Source: Candidatus Accumulibacter conexus
Lineage (GTDB): Bacteria > Pseudomonadota > Gammaproteobacteria > Burkholderiales > Rhodocyclaceae
Reading direction: 5' to 3'
Length of the DNA: 64,000 bases
Assembly (NCBI GenBank): GCA_017592775.1
Contig: JAGFNJ010000010.1
Location: forward strand, 35,937-99,936
How positions within the stretch are numbered: position 1 is the stretch's first letter; each line of letters begins with the position of its first letter. This document shows positions 9,473 through 19,826 of the stretch, in pieces. The position numbers and the translations under genes were made by a program. A model generated the notes under the pieces. The model searched no databases. It was not told the origin of the DNA and saw only the letters and a list, made by a program, of their open reading frames with translations.

Positions 9473-9886
9473 TCAGCTCTCCCCTGCTCCACTGCCCAAC
9501 ACCGGTGGCAACCGGACCACGCCATCACGAGCACCGCTGACCGCCTTCTGCAACATGGTTTCCATTCCCCGCTCGCGATAGGTCAGTGCCCGCAGCAACA
9601 TCGGCAGGCTGACCCCGGAGACACCTTCGACACGACCCGGCTCCAGCAACTTGAGGGCCAAGTTGCCCGGCGTGGCGCCAAAGACATCGGTCATCACCAG
9701 GACGCCTTCGCCTCCGTCCACCTCCTTCAGCAGCAGGCGCGCCAGCGGCAGGATGTCGAGCGGGTCGTCCTGCGCCGCGACACCAAGCTGCGCGATCAGC
9801 GGCGGCCGCTTGTTGAGCACGTGACAGACGTTCTGAATGAGGCTCTCGCCGAGGGTCCCGTGCGTCACCAGAAATATACCGATCAT
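9473..9886 (-). CDS. PTS EIIA component, mannose/fructose family
   Basis: A 137-residue EIIA(Man)-type domain. The phosphorylatable His is residue 9 in MIGIFLVTHG, and the LVMTDVFGATPGN motif around residues 60-75 is typical. No IIB, IIC or IID partner is encoded nearby, so it probably serves signalling rather than sugar transport. ATG 9886 was chosen because the strand-1 sequence begins there; an upstream in-frame start would add 24 low-complexity residues. Its stop abuts the ptsH start. Confidence 0.93.
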   Translation of the reverse strand: MIGIFLVTHGTLGESLIQNVCHVLNKRPPLIAQLGVAAQDDPLDILPLARLLLKEVDGGEGVLVMTDVFGATPGNLALKLLEPGRVEGVSGVSLPMLLRALTYRERGMETMLQKAVSGARDGVVRLPPVLGSGAGES

Positions 9887-9961
9887 TGCAGCATCCTTCG
9901 CGACAGGTCGCCATTCTAAGCCATTCGGCCGCGCTCTCGGCGGCGATCGCGGCGACATGCA

Positions 9962-11002
9962 TCAGGGCACGACTTCGAGCGCCGGCGGCGGCGCACCAAC
10001 GAACTGCAGGCGGCCCTGCATCGCCTGGCTGATCTGCCAGCGTCCGTCGCCGTCGACACGCAGGACGTGCGCCACCTGCAGGCGGCGGGCGAGATGCGGC
10101 CAGTCGCTGCCGGCGATGAACAAGGGCTTGGTGGCAGCGTCTGAGAGGGTTCCGGCGGCCGGGCGTGCAGTCACCAGCACTGTCAGCGCCTGCGTGCCGG
10201 ACGCTGGCCGGCCGCTGCGCGGATCAAGGAGATGCGCGTAGCGCCTGCCCTCGACTTCGAAGTAGCGCTGATAATCGCCCGAGGTGCCGACCGCCTCGCC
10301 ATCGTCGAGTTCGACCGTCGCCATCGGCCCGGGCTGCCGCGGGTGCTGGATGCCCACCCGCCAGCGCTGGCCATTGCGCGTGCCGAGAACCATCACGTTG
10401 CCACCGATGTTCAGCAGCGCATTGCTGACCCCCTGCGCGCGCAGGATGCTCGTCGCGCGATCGAGCGCGACCCCCTTGAGATAGCCGCCGAAATCGAGCG
10501 CCAGTTCGCGCTGCCGGCTGCTCACGTGCTGCCCGACCAGGCGCAGATCGGCCATCCCCGGCCGCGCGCTGCACCAGGCCGCCACCGCCGTCTCGTCCGG
10601 CAGGCTGCCCGGCAGCTCGTCCGACTGGAAGCCCCAGAGACCGATCAGACGACCGATGCCGGGATCGAACAGTCCGTCGCTGAGCCGCGCCAGACGCTGC
10701 GCATCGGCCAGCAGTTCGGCCATCTCCTTGCTCACCACCTGCGGTCTGCCAGCCGCCAGGGCGGCGTTGAGCGCGCTCAGCTCGGACGGCTTCCAGGCGT
10801 GGTAGGTGCGATGCAGGCGATCGAACTCGCGCAGCACCGCGGCCGCTGCCGGCCGTGCCTGTGCGTCGGGCATGCCGGCGATCAGCACTTCGACGCGGGT
10901 GCCGAAAACGAATGCTTCCTGCTGGTGCAGCGGCGCCCTGCTGCAGGCGGCAACGAGGACCGAGAGCAGAACGCCGGCGAATCCTAGGCTGCGGCCACGC
11001 AC
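9962..11002 (-). CDS. apbE: FAD:protein FMN transferase ApbE (lipoprotein)
   Basis: ApbE transfers FMN from FAD to Thr/Ser residues of proteins such as Rnf and Nqr subunits, on the outer side of the inner membrane. The sequence shows a lipoprotein signal ending in VLVAAC, then HAWKPSELSALN, the core ALDFGGYLKGVALD, NIGGNVMVLG and HLLDPRSGRPA, and the C-terminal SDAATKPLFIAG. The start is inferred as GTG 11002, which gives a normal signal peptide of ~20 residues and a 19-bp overlap with gshB; a longer TTG/ATG-type start would add a basic 24-residue tail. It sits between gshB and the PTS genes. Confidence 0.9.
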   Translation of the reverse strand: MRGRSLGFAGVLLSVLVAACSRAPLHQQEAFVFGTRVEVLIAGMPDAQARPAAAAVLREFDRLHRTYHAWKPSELSALNAALAAGRPQVVSKEMAELLADAQRLARLSDGLFDPGIGRLIGLWGFQSDELPGSLPDETAVAAWCSARPGMADLRLVGQHVSSRQRELALDFGGYLKGVALDRATSILRAQGVSNALLNIGGNVMVLGTRNGQRWRVGIQHPRQPGPMATVELDDGEAVGTSGDYQRYFEVEGRRYAHLLDPRSGRPASGTQALTVLVTARPAAGTLSDAATKPLFIAGSDWPHLARRLQVAHVLRVDGDGRWQISQAMQGRLQFVGAPPPALEVVP

Positions 11003-11937
11003 CGACGGTCCAGCGCGGCGACGAACAGGGCGGCAGTGTCGAAACCCGTCTGTTCGGCGATTTCCACCATGCACGTCGGGCTGGTGACGTTGATCTCGGT
11101 CAACCAGTCACCGATGACATCGAGACCGACCAGCAGCAGACCACGCGCCGCGAGCACCGGCGCCAGCGTCGTCGCGATCTCGAGGTCACGCGGACTCAGG
11201 GGCCGCGCCACACCCTTGCCGCCGGCCGCCAGGTTGCCCCGCGTCTCGCCGGCTTTCGGTATCCGCGCCAGGCAGTACGGAACCACCTCGCCGGCGACGA
11301 GCAGGATGCGCTTGTCGCCAGCGGCGATCTCGGGAATGTAGCGCTGTGCCATGATCGTTCGCGCACCGTCGTGCGTCAGTGTCTCGACGATCACGTTGCG
11401 GTTCGGGTCATCGTGGCGCACGTGAAAGACCTCGCTGCCACCCATGCCGCCGAGTGGCTTCAGGATCACGTCGCGCTCGGTTTCGATGAAGGCGTGGATG
11501 ATGCCGGCGTCACGGGCGACCGTCGTCGGCACCGCAAACTGGGCGAACTCGGTGATCGACAGCTTTTCCGGGTGATCGCGCAGGGCACGCGGCCGGTTGA
11601 AGATGCGCGCACCCTCGGCTTCCGCCCGCTCGAGCAACCAGGTGGTGGTCACGTATTCGATGTCGAAGGGCGGATCCTTGCGCATCAGCACGGCGCGAAA
11701 ATCGCGCAGGGCGACGACGTCCCGATCGACCTCGACGAACCAGTCGGCGTCGTCGGCCAGCATCTCGATGTGCACCGCTTCGGCACACACACCATGCAGC
11801 GGCGACCAGTGGATGGCCTCCTGCTGGATCGTCCACACGGCATGTCCGGCCGCCTGCGCCGCGCGCATGATGGCGATGCTCGTGTCCTTGTAGGCCTTCA
11901 GCGACTGCAGGCGGTCGACGATGAATGCTATGCGCAC
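10984..11937 (-). CDS. gshB: Glutathione synthetase
   Basis: GshB ligates glycine to gamma-glutamylcysteine in the ATP-dependent second step of glutathione synthesis. From GTG 11937 it has about 317 residues, as expected. The N-terminal MRIAFIVDRLQSLKAYKDTS, the ATP-grasp loop VILKPLGGMGGSEVF and the C-terminal GLDVIGDWLTEINVTSPT are diagnostic. The GTG start overlaps the end of gshA by 10 bp; upstream in-frame starts lie deep inside gshA and are unlikely. Confidence 0.96.
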   Translation of the reverse strand: MRIAFIVDRLQSLKAYKDTSIAIMRAAQAAGHAVWTIQQEAIHWSPLHGVCAEAVHIEMLADDADWFVEVDRDVVALRDFRAVLMRKDPPFDIEYVTTTWLLERAEAEGARIFNRPRALRDHPEKLSITEFAQFAVPTTVARDAGIIHAFIETERDVILKPLGGMGGSEVFHVRHDDPNRNVIVETLTHDGARTIMAQRYIPEIAAGDKRILLVAGEVVPYCLARIPKAGETRGNLAAGGKGVARPLSPRDLEIATTLAPVLAARGLLLVGLDVIGDWLTEINVTSPTCMVEIAEQTGFDTAALFVAALDRRCVAAA

Positions 11938-13238
11938 GGTAGCGGCTCCTTGACGGGGGCAGTACGTTCGAGCTCGACTGAAGCAGCCAGCTGTGCCAGC
12001 CGGGCGACCACGCCGTAAGCATAGAAACGGTTCGGCGCCGCATCCGGGTTCTGGCAATGGTCAGGTAGCGAGCAACTGGTGGCAAAGGCAAGTGGCTGAA
12101 AATGCATTCCCGGCGCGTTCAGGTTCTCGTCCGGGCCACGCCCGCTGTGAACGCGGTAGAAGCCACCGACGACGAAGCGGTCGATCATGTAGACCACCGG
12201 TTCGGCGACCCCTTCCTCGCTGCCGCTACCGACCCGTTCGAAGCTGTGCACGCCTTCCTGGATGATGACCTGGGACACCGCCAGGCCCTCCTTGATCACC
12301 GACATCTTGTTGCGCTGCCGGCGGCTGAGGCCCGTCACCTGCGACGCATCCTTGACCGTCATCACCCCCATGCCATAGGTGCCAGCGTCCGCCTTGACCA
12401 CGACGTATGGCGTCTCCGCGATCCCGTACTGCCGGTACTTCTCGCGGATCAGTTCGAGCACCGCGTCGACATTGGCAGCGAGACACTCCTCCCCCTGCCG
12501 TTGATGGAAGTCGACACTGCTGCAGACCGAAAAGTAGGGGTTGATCCGCCATGGGTCGATGCCCGTCAGCCGTGCGAAGTCGCCCGCCACCTCGTCGTAG
12601 GCGGCAAAGTGGTTCGATTTCCGGCGCAACGCCCAACCGGCGTGCAGCGGCGGCAGGACGAACTGCTCGTCGAGATCGCGCAGTACCTCCGGAATACCCG
12701 CCGAAAGATCGTTGTTGAGCAGGATGGCGCAGGGCTCGAAGCCGCTCAGTCCGAGCCGCGAACCACTGCGCTGCAGCGGTTCCAGGAGCAGCGTCGTGCC
12801 ATCGGCAAGCACCACCGGCGTTGGCTGGTCCATGCCGGGCAGCAGCGATCCCAGACGAACCTCGAGGCCGGTCAGGCGCAGGAACTTCGCGATCTGGGCG
12901 ACGTTCTGCAGATAGAAGAGGTTGCGCGTATGGTTTTCGGGGATCAGCAGCAAGCGCTTCGCGTCCGGGCAGATGCGGTCCACCGCCGTCATCGCGGCCT
13001 GGACGCAGAGCGGCAGAAAGGTGGCGTCGAGGTTGTTGAAGCCGCCGGGAAACAGGTTCATGTCAACCGGCGCCAGCTTGAAACCTGCATTGCGCAGATC
13101 GACCGAGCCATAGAACGGCGGCGTGTGCTCCTGCCACTGACCGCGGAACCAGCGCTCGATGTCGGGCATGAGGTCGAGGAAACGCCGTTCGATCTCCAGC
13201 AGCGGACCGTCAAGCGCAGTTTTCAGACGTGGGACCAT
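11928..13238 (-). CDS. gshA: Glutamate-cysteine ligase, proteobacterial GshA type
   Basis: This 436-residue enzyme belongs to the GshA family found in betaproteobacteria and relatives, distinct from E. coli GshA. It makes gamma-glutamylcysteine. Marks include FYGSVDLRNAGFKLAPVD, FPGGFNNLD, LIPENHTRN, and the nucleotide-binding stretch VVVKADAGTYGMGVMTV near residue 275. ATG 13238 starts the conserved region. Codons further upstream in frame run through the promoter region. gshA and gshB overlap and are followed by apbE and PTS genes, so all are probably one transcript. Confidence 0.94.
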   Translation of the reverse strand: MVPRLKTALDGPLLEIERRFLDLMPDIERWFRGQWQEHTPPFYGSVDLRNAGFKLAPVDMNLFPGGFNNLDATFLPLCVQAAMTAVDRICPDAKRLLLIPENHTRNLFYLQNVAQIAKFLRLTGLEVRLGSLLPGMDQPTPVVLADGTTLLLEPLQRSGSRLGLSGFEPCAILLNNDLSAGIPEVLRDLDEQFVLPPLHAGWALRRKSNHFAAYDEVAGDFARLTGIDPWRINPYFSVCSSVDFHQRQGEECLAANVDAVLELIREKYRQYGIAETPYVVVKADAGTYGMGVMTVKDASQVTGLSRRQRNKMSVIKEGLAVSQVIIQEGVHSFERVGSGSEEGVAEPVVYMIDRFVVGGFYRVHSGRGPDENLNAPGMHFQPLAFATSCSLPDHCQNPDAAPNRFYAYGVVARLAQLAASVELERTAPVKEPLPCA

Positions 13239-13332
13239 GGGCTGTACTATTTCTCCTCGAGATTGTGCACATCCGGCCTGGTCGACGCCAGGGGGCGCAA
13301 CGCTTGACTGCCAAGAGCGGCGCGGCGATCGT

Positions 13333-14619
13333 TCATTGTACACTCCGAGCGGGCAACAGGGCTCGCAACGGCCCGGGCAGCGGACTCTGTTCGAGGCTGC
13401 GCTGGGTGAACAGGAAGCGGCCATCACAGACGAAACCGAGGTCCGTCCAGTCGACACTGTTGAGCGCATCCGCCAGTTGCTGCACGGCAAGCAGCGGATC
13501 GTGCGGAAAGATCGCCAGCACCGAGCCATCATAGTTCGGGCAGGGATGGCAGAAGAAGGGTCGCGCACTGCGCGTCTTGCTGTTGACATAGACTCGTGGC
13601 AGCGCCGACTGATGGTAGCCGCGGCCCCAATGCCACCAGTTGGACTCGTCGAAGGGTCGGATGCGGCGCGTGATCAGGCGCTCCCTGTGCGGCAGCAGGA
13701 CCGCCGGCGGCGGTTCGCCGGCTTCACACCAGAGCATGCGCCGCGTCGTACCGCTGCGCACCGTCGACGAGCAGACGAAGTCGCGGTTGCCATACAGCTC
13801 GCTGGCGTAGAGGTCGTCGGCGCCCGAGACTGCGCCGACCTTGACGAACGCGATGTCGGCCAGATGCAGTTCGTAATCACCGCGTGTGAACAGAAGGTGC
13901 CCACCGCTCTCGACGAAGTGCCGCTCGTCCCACTGCAGCCGCGCCAGGCCTGCCAGCCCATCGGCAACGCCCTGTGCCGCGTAGCGGGTCCGGCGCGTGA
14001 AATTGCCGCGCTCGAAACGCCAGATGGCGCAATTCGGGGTCGCATCGTCGAACAACCTGGAATCGCCGAGCTCGACGAAATCGGTGATCGTCCCCATCGC
14101 GTACAGCAGGCGGTTGAGCGGCACCGCCGACGTTGCCTTCAGGAAATCGCGCGGCGTGATGAAGACGAGTTCACCGCCGGGCGCGAGATGCCGCAGGCAC
14201 TTTTCGATGAAGAACAGGTAGAGATTGGCACGTCCATCGAGCACGCTGCGCCGGACGAGGCGGCGGGTCGCGACGGCGATGTCCTGGTAGCGTACATAGG
14301 GCGGGTTGCCGATCACCGTGGCGAACGACTCCGCATCGGGCAGGGCAAAGAAGTCCATGATGCGCGCGCCCGGCGGCGCATGCCGCGGATCGATCTCGAC
14401 GCCGACGGCAAAAGGGAAATGCTGCAGAAAGGCACCGTCGCCACAGGCGGGCTCGAGCACGCGCCCACGATTGCGCACCAGCGCGAGCATCACGTCGACG
14501 ATCGCCGGCGGCGTGAATACCTGGCCGAGGCGGCTGACGTCCAGTTCCGGCTGCGCGGCCACGGTCAAGCGCCCCGTCGCCGCGTCATCGGCGCGCGCGC
14601 AAGCGCTCGTCCCAGGCAT
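13333..14619 (-). CDS. Eco57I-like class I DNA methyltransferase (N6-adenine type)
   Basis: The 428-residue protein has a QVFTPP motif near residue 33, SAM-binding motif I VLEPACGDGAFL at 54-65, an acidic motif II GVEID, and the catalytic NPPY at 105-108 followed by VRYQDIAVATRRLV. This is the gamma-type N6-adenine methyltransferase pattern of Eco57I and BREX-type enzymes. The C-terminal half is probably target recognition (LLPHRERLITRRIRPFD). No restriction endonuclease, BREX or DISARM gene is adjacent: neighbours are creA and gshA. It could be a solitary regulatory methyltransferase or modify RNA or protein; DNA is most likely. Confidence 0.86.
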   Translation of the reverse strand: MPGTSACARADDAATGRLTVAAQPELDVSRLGQVFTPPAIVDVMLALVRNRGRVLEPACGDGAFLQHFPFAVGVEIDPRHAPPGARIMDFFALPDAESFATVIGNPPYVRYQDIAVATRRLVRRSVLDGRANLYLFFIEKCLRHLAPGGELVFITPRDFLKATSAVPLNRLLYAMGTITDFVELGDSRLFDDATPNCAIWRFERGNFTRRTRYAAQGVADGLAGLARLQWDERHFVESGGHLLFTRGDYELHLADIAFVKVGAVSGADDLYASELYGNRDFVCSSTVRSGTTRRMLWCEAGEPPPAVLLPHRERLITRRIRPFDESNWWHWGRGYHQSALPRVYVNSKTRSARPFFCHPCPNYDGSVLAIFPHDPLLAVQQLADALNSVDWTDLGFVCDGRFLFTQRSLEQSPLPGPLRALLPARSVQ

Positions 14620-14650
14620 CGCCGGCTTCCGGCAAGCCGCATGCGCACCA

Positions 14651-15130
14651 TCAGCGCCCGCCCCACGGCATCACCGGCACCGTCGAAATGCTGTTCGCCG
14701 GTGCACCGTCGATCAACTTGCGACTGATCGCCAGATAGACCAGCGTCCGGTTCGCCTCGTCCCACATCCGGACGACGCGCGTTTCCTTGAACAGGATCGA
14801 TGTATCGCCCGAGAAGACCGTCGCCTCCTTCGGCAGCTTCTCCGGCAGACTGATCGGACCGGTCTGCCGGCAGGCAAGCGCGAACTGCGAGGGATCCTCG
14901 GCCAGGCCGAGCGAACCGCTGACGCCGCCGGTTCGCGCCTGACTGACGTGACAGGTGACGCCCGGCACTTTCGGGTCGGGAAAACTCTCGACGCAAACGC
15001 GGTGGTTCGCACCGACCAGCTTCCACTCGGTCGTCACGCACCCCACCTGCTCCGCGAGCACGGCTCCGGCCACGACGGCGCACGCCGCACCGGCGGCAAT
15101 GAAGCGAAATCCGTTGGTCCTGCTGCGCAT
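14651..15130 (-). CDS. creA: CreA family protein
   Basis: A 159-residue secreted protein with a signal peptide (cleaved near VLA-EQVG) and the CreA family sequence: VGCVTTEWKLVGANHRVCV, VTCHVSQARTGG, and a MWDEANRTLVYLAISRKLI segment. CreA is a conserved periplasmic protein of unknown role, not a regulator despite its historical name. ATG 15130 is preceded by a purine-rich stretch (GGAGAGAG). It is followed by the methyltransferase gene after 31 bp and preceded by parC after 39 bp. Confidence 0.88.
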   Translation of the reverse strand: MRSRTNGFRFIAAGAACAVVAGAVLAEQVGCVTTEWKLVGANHRVCVESFPDPKVPGVTCHVSQARTGGVSGSLGLAEDPSQFALACRQTGPISLPEKLPKEATVFSGDTSILFKETRVVRMWDEANRTLVYLAISRKLIDGAPANSISTVPVMPWGGR

Positions 15131-15169
15131 ACTCTCTCTCCTTCAGCGAAGGCCGCCGCTGACCACAGC

Positions 15170-17512
15170 TCAACCCGGCCAGTGGTCCAGCGTGATGTTG
15201 CTGATCTGCCCGACCGGCGAACCACGGCGGGCGCGTTGACCAAGGTGTCTGTCCTCCGACATGAGCGTCTTCGGCCGATTGCGTACGCTTCCCCGGATCG
15301 CCAGCCGCGGCCCGCTGGTCGCAATCACCGCGCGCAGCGATTCTCCCGCATGCAGGCCGATGATCTGCACCCCCTTGCCGCTGGCCAGGCGCTTCATCTG
15401 CTCGAGCGGAAAGACCAGCAGGCGACCGTCGCTGGAAAGCGCACCGAGGTGGTCCCTGCCGGCGAGGCGGAGCGGCGGCAGAATGCTGGCACCATCCTCG
15501 ACGCTGACGACGGCCTTGCCGGCTTTCTGCCGTGACAGCAGGTCACCGTAGGTACAGATGAAACCATAGCCAGAGGTCTTGGCGATGAGGATCGCATCGT
15601 CCGGCTGGCCGGTGAGGACATGGGCAATCCGGCCGCTGCCGAGGTCGACGAACGAAGAGAGCGGCGCGCCCATGCCGCGACCGTCGGGCAGGCTGGCAAT
15701 CGCCACGGTAAACGCCCGCCCCTCGCTCGAAACGATCACCAGCGAGTCGACCGAACGGCACTCCAGAGCCGACCCCGCGCGGTCGCCGTCCTTGAAGGCC
15801 ACGCCGGCAAGATCGAGCCCATGCCCCTGCCGGACACGCGCCCAGCCCTTCTCGGAAATGATCACGGTCACCGCTTCATCACTGACGGCTGCCACCTCGG
15901 AACGCGAAGCCGTCGCCGCCGCTTCGATGACCGTCCGCCGCGCGTCGCCGTACTTCTCCGCGTCGGCCTTGATCTCGCGCATCACCTGGCGCCGCAACAG
16001 CGCATCGCTGCCCAGCAGTTTCAGCAGGCCCTCGCGCTCACTGCGCAGCCGCTCGAGCTCCTGTTCGATGCGGATGCCCTCGAGGCGGGCCAGTTGCCGC
16101 AGACGGATCTCGAGAATGTCTTCCGCCTGCCGATCGGAGAGCGCAAAGCGGGCGATCAGGGCTGCCTTGGGATCGTCGGATTCGCGAATGATGCGGATCA
16201 CTTCGTCGATGTTGAGAAAGACGATGTGCCGGCCTTCGAGAATGTGAATGCGATCATCGGCCTTCTGCAGGCGATGGCCGGTCCGCCGGTGCACGGTCCG
16301 GATGCGGAAGGTGCACCATTCACCGAGCAGTTCGGGCAGCGACTTCTGGCACGGGCGGCCGTCTATGCCGACGGCGACGAGGTTGATCGGTGCCGAGGTC
16401 TCGAGGCTGGTGTGCGCCAGCAGCAGCGCCACGAACTCGTTGCGGTCGATGCGCGAACTGCTCGGCTCGAAGACCAGCCGCACGTCGTCGTCCTTGCCCG
16501 ACTCGTCGCGCGCACGGTCGAGCTGTGACGCCATCAGCGTCTTGAGCTGCGCCGCCGACTGGTCTATGGTCTTCTTGCCCGGCTTGACCTGCGGGTTGAG
16601 CAGCGCACCGATCTCGGCCAGCACCTTCGCCGACGAGACGCCGGGTGGCAACTCACGGAAAACCAGTTGCCAGGCGCCGCGTGCCATCTCCTCGAACTCG
16701 TAGCGCGCCCGCACGCGCAGCGTGCCGCGGCCGCTGCCGTAGGCGGCAGCGATGTCGGCCGGCGAGGAAATGATCTGCCCGCCGCCCGGGTAATCCGGCC
16801 CGGGTATGTGCTGCAGCAGTTGCTCGAGGCCGGTCTGCGGCTGCTCGATCAGCTGTATTGCCGCTGCCGCGACCTCGCGCAGGTTGTGCGGCGGCATCTC
16901 GGTCGCCATGCCGACGGCGATGCCCGAGGACCCGTTGAGCAGGACGAAGGGCAGGCGGGCCGGCAGACAGACCGGTTCGTCGAAGGAGCCGTCGTAGTTC
17001 GGCTGGAAATCGACCGTTCCCTCGCCGAGTTCGGCCAGCAGCAGGTCGGCAATCGGCGTCAGGCGTGCCTCGGTGTAGCGCATCGCTGCCGCGTTGTCGC
17101 CGTCGCGCGAACCGAAGTTGCCCTGCCCGTCGACCAGCGGGTAGCGCAGCATGAAGGGCTGGGCGACGCGCACCATCGCATCGTAGGCAGAGGTGTCGCC
17201 GTGCGGGTGGTACTTGCCGATGACGTCGCCGACGACCCGCGCCGACTTGACCGGCTTCGCCGTCGCCGACAGCCCGAGTTCGCGCATGGCGAAGAGGACC
17301 CGCCGCTGTACCGGCTTCAGACCGTCCTTGACGTCCGGCAACGCGCGTCCCTTGACCACCGCCACCGCGTACTCCAGGTAATCGCGGGCCGCCGACTCGT
17401 GCAGCAGGATGCTGTCGTCGTCCGCCCCGGGCGGCGCCGGCGGCTGCGGCGGCGCCGCCGGCGGCGATGGTGGCAGGTCGGCGAACAGGTCGGGGGTCGA
17501 ATCTTTCCTCAC
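15170..17512 (-). CDS. parC: DNA topoisomerase IV subunit A
   Basis: ParC, the DNA-cleaving subunit of topoisomerase IV, decatenates daughter chromosomes. The active-site Tyr is at 146 in [10 protein letters not shown] and the quinolone region reads [13 protein letters not shown], with Thr and Ser at the usual Ser80/Ser81 region. The C-terminus carries a short beta-pinwheel. 780 residues is normal. The N-terminus is a Pro/Ala-rich extension of ~30 residues encoded by a low-complexity GCC/GGC run near 17440-17470. The start is GTG 17512. It follows parE by 25 bp. Confidence 0.96.
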   Translation of the reverse strand: MRKDSTPDLFADLPPSPPAAPPQPPAPPGADDDSILLHESAARDYLEYAVAVVKGRALPDVKDGLKPVQRRVLFAMRELGLSATAKPVKSARVVGDVIGKYHPHGDTSAYDAMVRVAQPFMLRYPLVDGQGNFGSRDGDNAAAMRYTEARLTPIADLLLAELGEGTVDFQPNYDGSFDEPVCLPARLPFVLLNGSSGIAVGMATEMPPHNLREVAAAAIQLIEQPQTGLEQLLQHIPGPDYPGGGQIISSPADIAAAYGSGRGTLRVRARYEFEEMARGAWQLVFRELPPGVSSAKVLAEIGALLNPQVKPGKKTIDQSAAQLKTLMASQLDRARDESGKDDDVRLVFEPSSSRIDRNEFVALLLAHTSLETSAPINLVAVGIDGRPCQKSLPELLGEWCTFRIRTVHRRTGHRLQKADDRIHILEGRHIVFLNIDEVIRIIRESDDPKAALIARFALSDRQAEDILEIRLRQLARLEGIRIEQELERLRSEREGLLKLLGSDALLRRQVMREIKADAEKYGDARRTVIEAAATASRSEVAAVSDEAVTVIISEKGWARVRQGHGLDLAGVAFKDGDRAGSALECRSVDSLVIVSSEGRAFTVAIASLPDGRGMGAPLSSFVDLGSGRIAHVLTGQPDDAILIAKTSGYGFICTYGDLLSRQKAGKAVVSVEDGASILPPLRLAGRDHLGALSSDGRLLVFPLEQMKRLASGKGVQIIGLHAGESLRAVIATSGPRLAIRGSVRNRPKTLMSEDRHLGQRARRGSPVGQISNITLDHWPG

Positions 17513-17537
17513 TTGCGGCTCACTTTCGCTCGTCCGA

Positions 17538-19487
17538 TCACAGCTCGGCGCCGATCAGGGCACCGTTTTCTTCCATCCACGCGCGCCGGCCGGCCGACTC
17601 GCCCTTCGCCATCAGCATGTGCATCACCGGCCGTGCCACCTCGCCACCCGGCATGCCGATGCGCATCAGGCGACGCGTATCGGGCGACATCGTCGTCTCC
17701 CAGAGCTGCTCCGGGTTCATCTCGCCGAGGCCCTTGAAGCGCGAGATGGCAACCGCCTCGCGCTTGACGCCCTCGAGGCGCAGGCGATCCAGTGAGGCCT
17801 CGAGTTCCGCGCTGTCCAGCGCATAGATCTTGCGCGGTGGCCGCGTCTTGCCCTGCGCGGGTACGTCAAGACGGTACAGCGGCGGCTGCGCGAAGTACAG
17901 GTGCCCGCACGCGATCAGCCGCGGAAAATGACGATAGAACAGGGTGCACAGCAGGACGCGGATGTGCGAGCCATCGACGTCGGCATCGGTCATGATCACC
18001 ACCTTGCCGTAGCGCAGGTTGATCAGCACGGAGTCGGGCGCGCTCGCCGGATGTGGATCGATTCCCAGCGCCACGGCGATGTCGTGCACCTCCCGGTTGG
18101 CGAACAGACTGCCGGCTTCGACTTCCCAGGTATTCAGCACCTTGCCACGCAGCGGCAGGATCGCCTGCACCTCCTTGTCACGCCCCGATTTTGCCGAACC
18201 GCCGGCCGAGTCTCCCTCGACGAGAAAGATCTCGTTGCGGCTGACGTCCTCGCTCTGGCAATCCGACAGCTTGCCCGGCAGGATCGCCACCCCCGACTGC
18301 TTGCGCTTTTCGACCTTCTGGCCGGCACGCGTGCGCGCCTGCGCCGCCCGGATGGCCAGCTCGGTGATCCGCTTCGCCGCCTCGGGATGCTCGTTGAGCC
18401 ACAGCTCGAGGCTGTCGCGCACCATGCGCGCCACCAGCGCCACCGCATCGCGCGAGTTCAGCCGCTCCTTCGTCTGCCCCTGGAACGAGGGGTCGAGCAT
18501 GCGTACCGCGAGCACGAAACTGGCGTGCGAGAAGACGTCCTCGGCGGCGAGCTTGACGCCCTTGGGCAGCAACGTATGGTGTTCGGCGAAACTGCGGATG
18601 GCATCGAGCGTCGCCTGCCGCAGTCCAGCTTCATGCGTGCCGCCGGCAGGGGTCGGAATCAGGTTGACGTACGATTCGCGCACCAAGCCACCCTCGGCCG
18701 CCCAGCAGATCGCCCAGGCGGCACCCGCGCCGACCGGGAAGTTCTCGTCACCGCGGGCAGCATACTTCTCGCTGCTGAACACCGGTGCCACCGGCTCGCC
18801 GTCGAGTTGCTCGGCGAGGTACTGCACCATGCCGTTGGCGAAACACCACTCGCTCGTCGCGCCATCCTCGACCGTCAGCACGACCTGCAGGCCGGGCAAC
18901 AGCAGCGCCTTGCTGCGCAGCAGGCGCTCGAGCTGCGGCTGGGGAATGATCGGCGAATCGAAGAAGACCGGGTCCGGCCACGCCCGCACGCGCGTGCCGG
19001 TCGCCTTCTTCGGTGCATCGGCAACCCGGCGCAGCGGCTCGATGACTGCCCCGCCGGCAAAAGCCATCTGATGGCGTGCACCGTCGCGCACGACCTCGAC
19101 CTCGAGGCGTGTCGACAGCGCGTTGGTCACCGACACGCCAACCCCGTGCAGGCCACCGGAAAAGCGGTAGGCTGAAGCCCCGTCGTCCTTGTTGAACTTG
19201 CCGCCAGCGTGCAGCCGGGTAAACACGACTTCCAGGGTCGGCACCTTCTCGAGCGGATGCATCTCGACCGGAATGCCGCGCCCGTCGTCCTGCACGCTGA
19301 CCGAGTGATCACGGTGCAGGGTGACGCCGATTCGCCGGCAATGGCCACCGAGCGCCTCGTCGGCGGCGTTGTCGATCACCTCCTGGATGATGTGCAGCGG
19401 GCAATCGGTGCGCGTGTACATCCCCGGCCGATGGCGCACGGGCTCGAGCCCCTTGAGGACGGCAATCGATTCGGCGGTGTAGGTCAT
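17538..19487 (-). CDS. parE: DNA topoisomerase IV subunit B
   Basis: ParE is the ATPase subunit of topoisomerase IV. From ATG 19487 it has 649 residues. The GHKL ATP site shows [13 protein letters not shown] and [25 protein letters not shown] follows; the TOPRIM domain has [16 protein letters not shown] and [13 protein letters not shown]. The C-terminal [17 protein letters not shown] is standard. Starts further upstream would add ~79 unrelated residues. parE and parC are co-oriented, 25 bp apart. Confidence 0.96.
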   Translation of the reverse strand: MTYTAESIAVLKGLEPVRHRPGMYTRTDCPLHIIQEVIDNAADEALGGHCRRIGVTLHRDHSVSVQDDGRGIPVEMHPLEKVPTLEVVFTRLHAGGKFNKDDGASAYRFSGGLHGVGVSVTNALSTRLEVEVVRDGARHQMAFAGGAVIEPLRRVADAPKKATGTRVRAWPDPVFFDSPIIPQPQLERLLRSKALLLPGLQVVLTVEDGATSEWCFANGMVQYLAEQLDGEPVAPVFSSEKYAARGDENFPVGAGAAWAICWAAEGGLVRESYVNLIPTPAGGTHEAGLRQATLDAIRSFAEHHTLLPKGVKLAAEDVFSHASFVLAVRMLDPSFQGQTKERLNSRDAVALVARMVRDSLELWLNEHPEAAKRITELAIRAAQARTRAGQKVEKRKQSGVAILPGKLSDCQSEDVSRNEIFLVEGDSAGGSAKSGRDKEVQAILPLRGKVLNTWEVEAGSLFANREVHDIAVALGIDPHPASAPDSVLINLRYGKVVIMTDADVDGSHIRVLLCTLFYRHFPRLIACGHLYFAQPPLYRLDVPAQGKTRPPRKIYALDSAELEASLDRLRLEGVKREAVAISRFKGLGEMNPEQLWETTMSPDTRRLMRIGMPGGEVARPVMHMLMAKGESAGRRAWMEENGALIGAEL

Positions 19488-19826
19488 GGTGCTGAAGTGT
19501 CCGGAGGTGCTGGTCGTCGCGCCAGCAAGATGTTGCATCGGTGCCGGCGCAGGGGCGGGCGAAGGTCGGCACAAGGGGCTGCCGGCGTATTGCCATGCCG
19601 GCGGTGCCGGCCGGCCGTCGCGGAAGGTTCTGGCCCGTCGGGTCGCCCCCGGGACAAGCGCCGCGGGTGCAGTCCGTGGCGCAGACTCGCTTGCCTCGCC
19701 GCTGAACCTGCCGGCGGCCACCAAGCCGGTACTGCGCTCGGCACTGGTGGAACCGTCCGCAGAAGCCGGTTGGCGGGCAATGCGGCGAAGCCATGCCGCC
19801 GGTCCGCGCTCCCTGGCTGGCGGAGG
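19488..19826. other. Intergenic region without a recognisable gene
   Basis: Between the parE start and the dksA stop. High GC, with frames open on both strands, but their translations are Ala/Arg/Pro-rich and match no family I know. It should hold the parE promoter and the dksA 3' end. No clear -10, operator or hairpin with a T-run was found. Confidence 0.5.

Noticed and set aside
17400-17480. Repeat-like GCC/GGC run
   Set aside because: It encodes the Pro/Ala-rich N-terminus of ParC; a low-complexity linker and not a separate repeat element.
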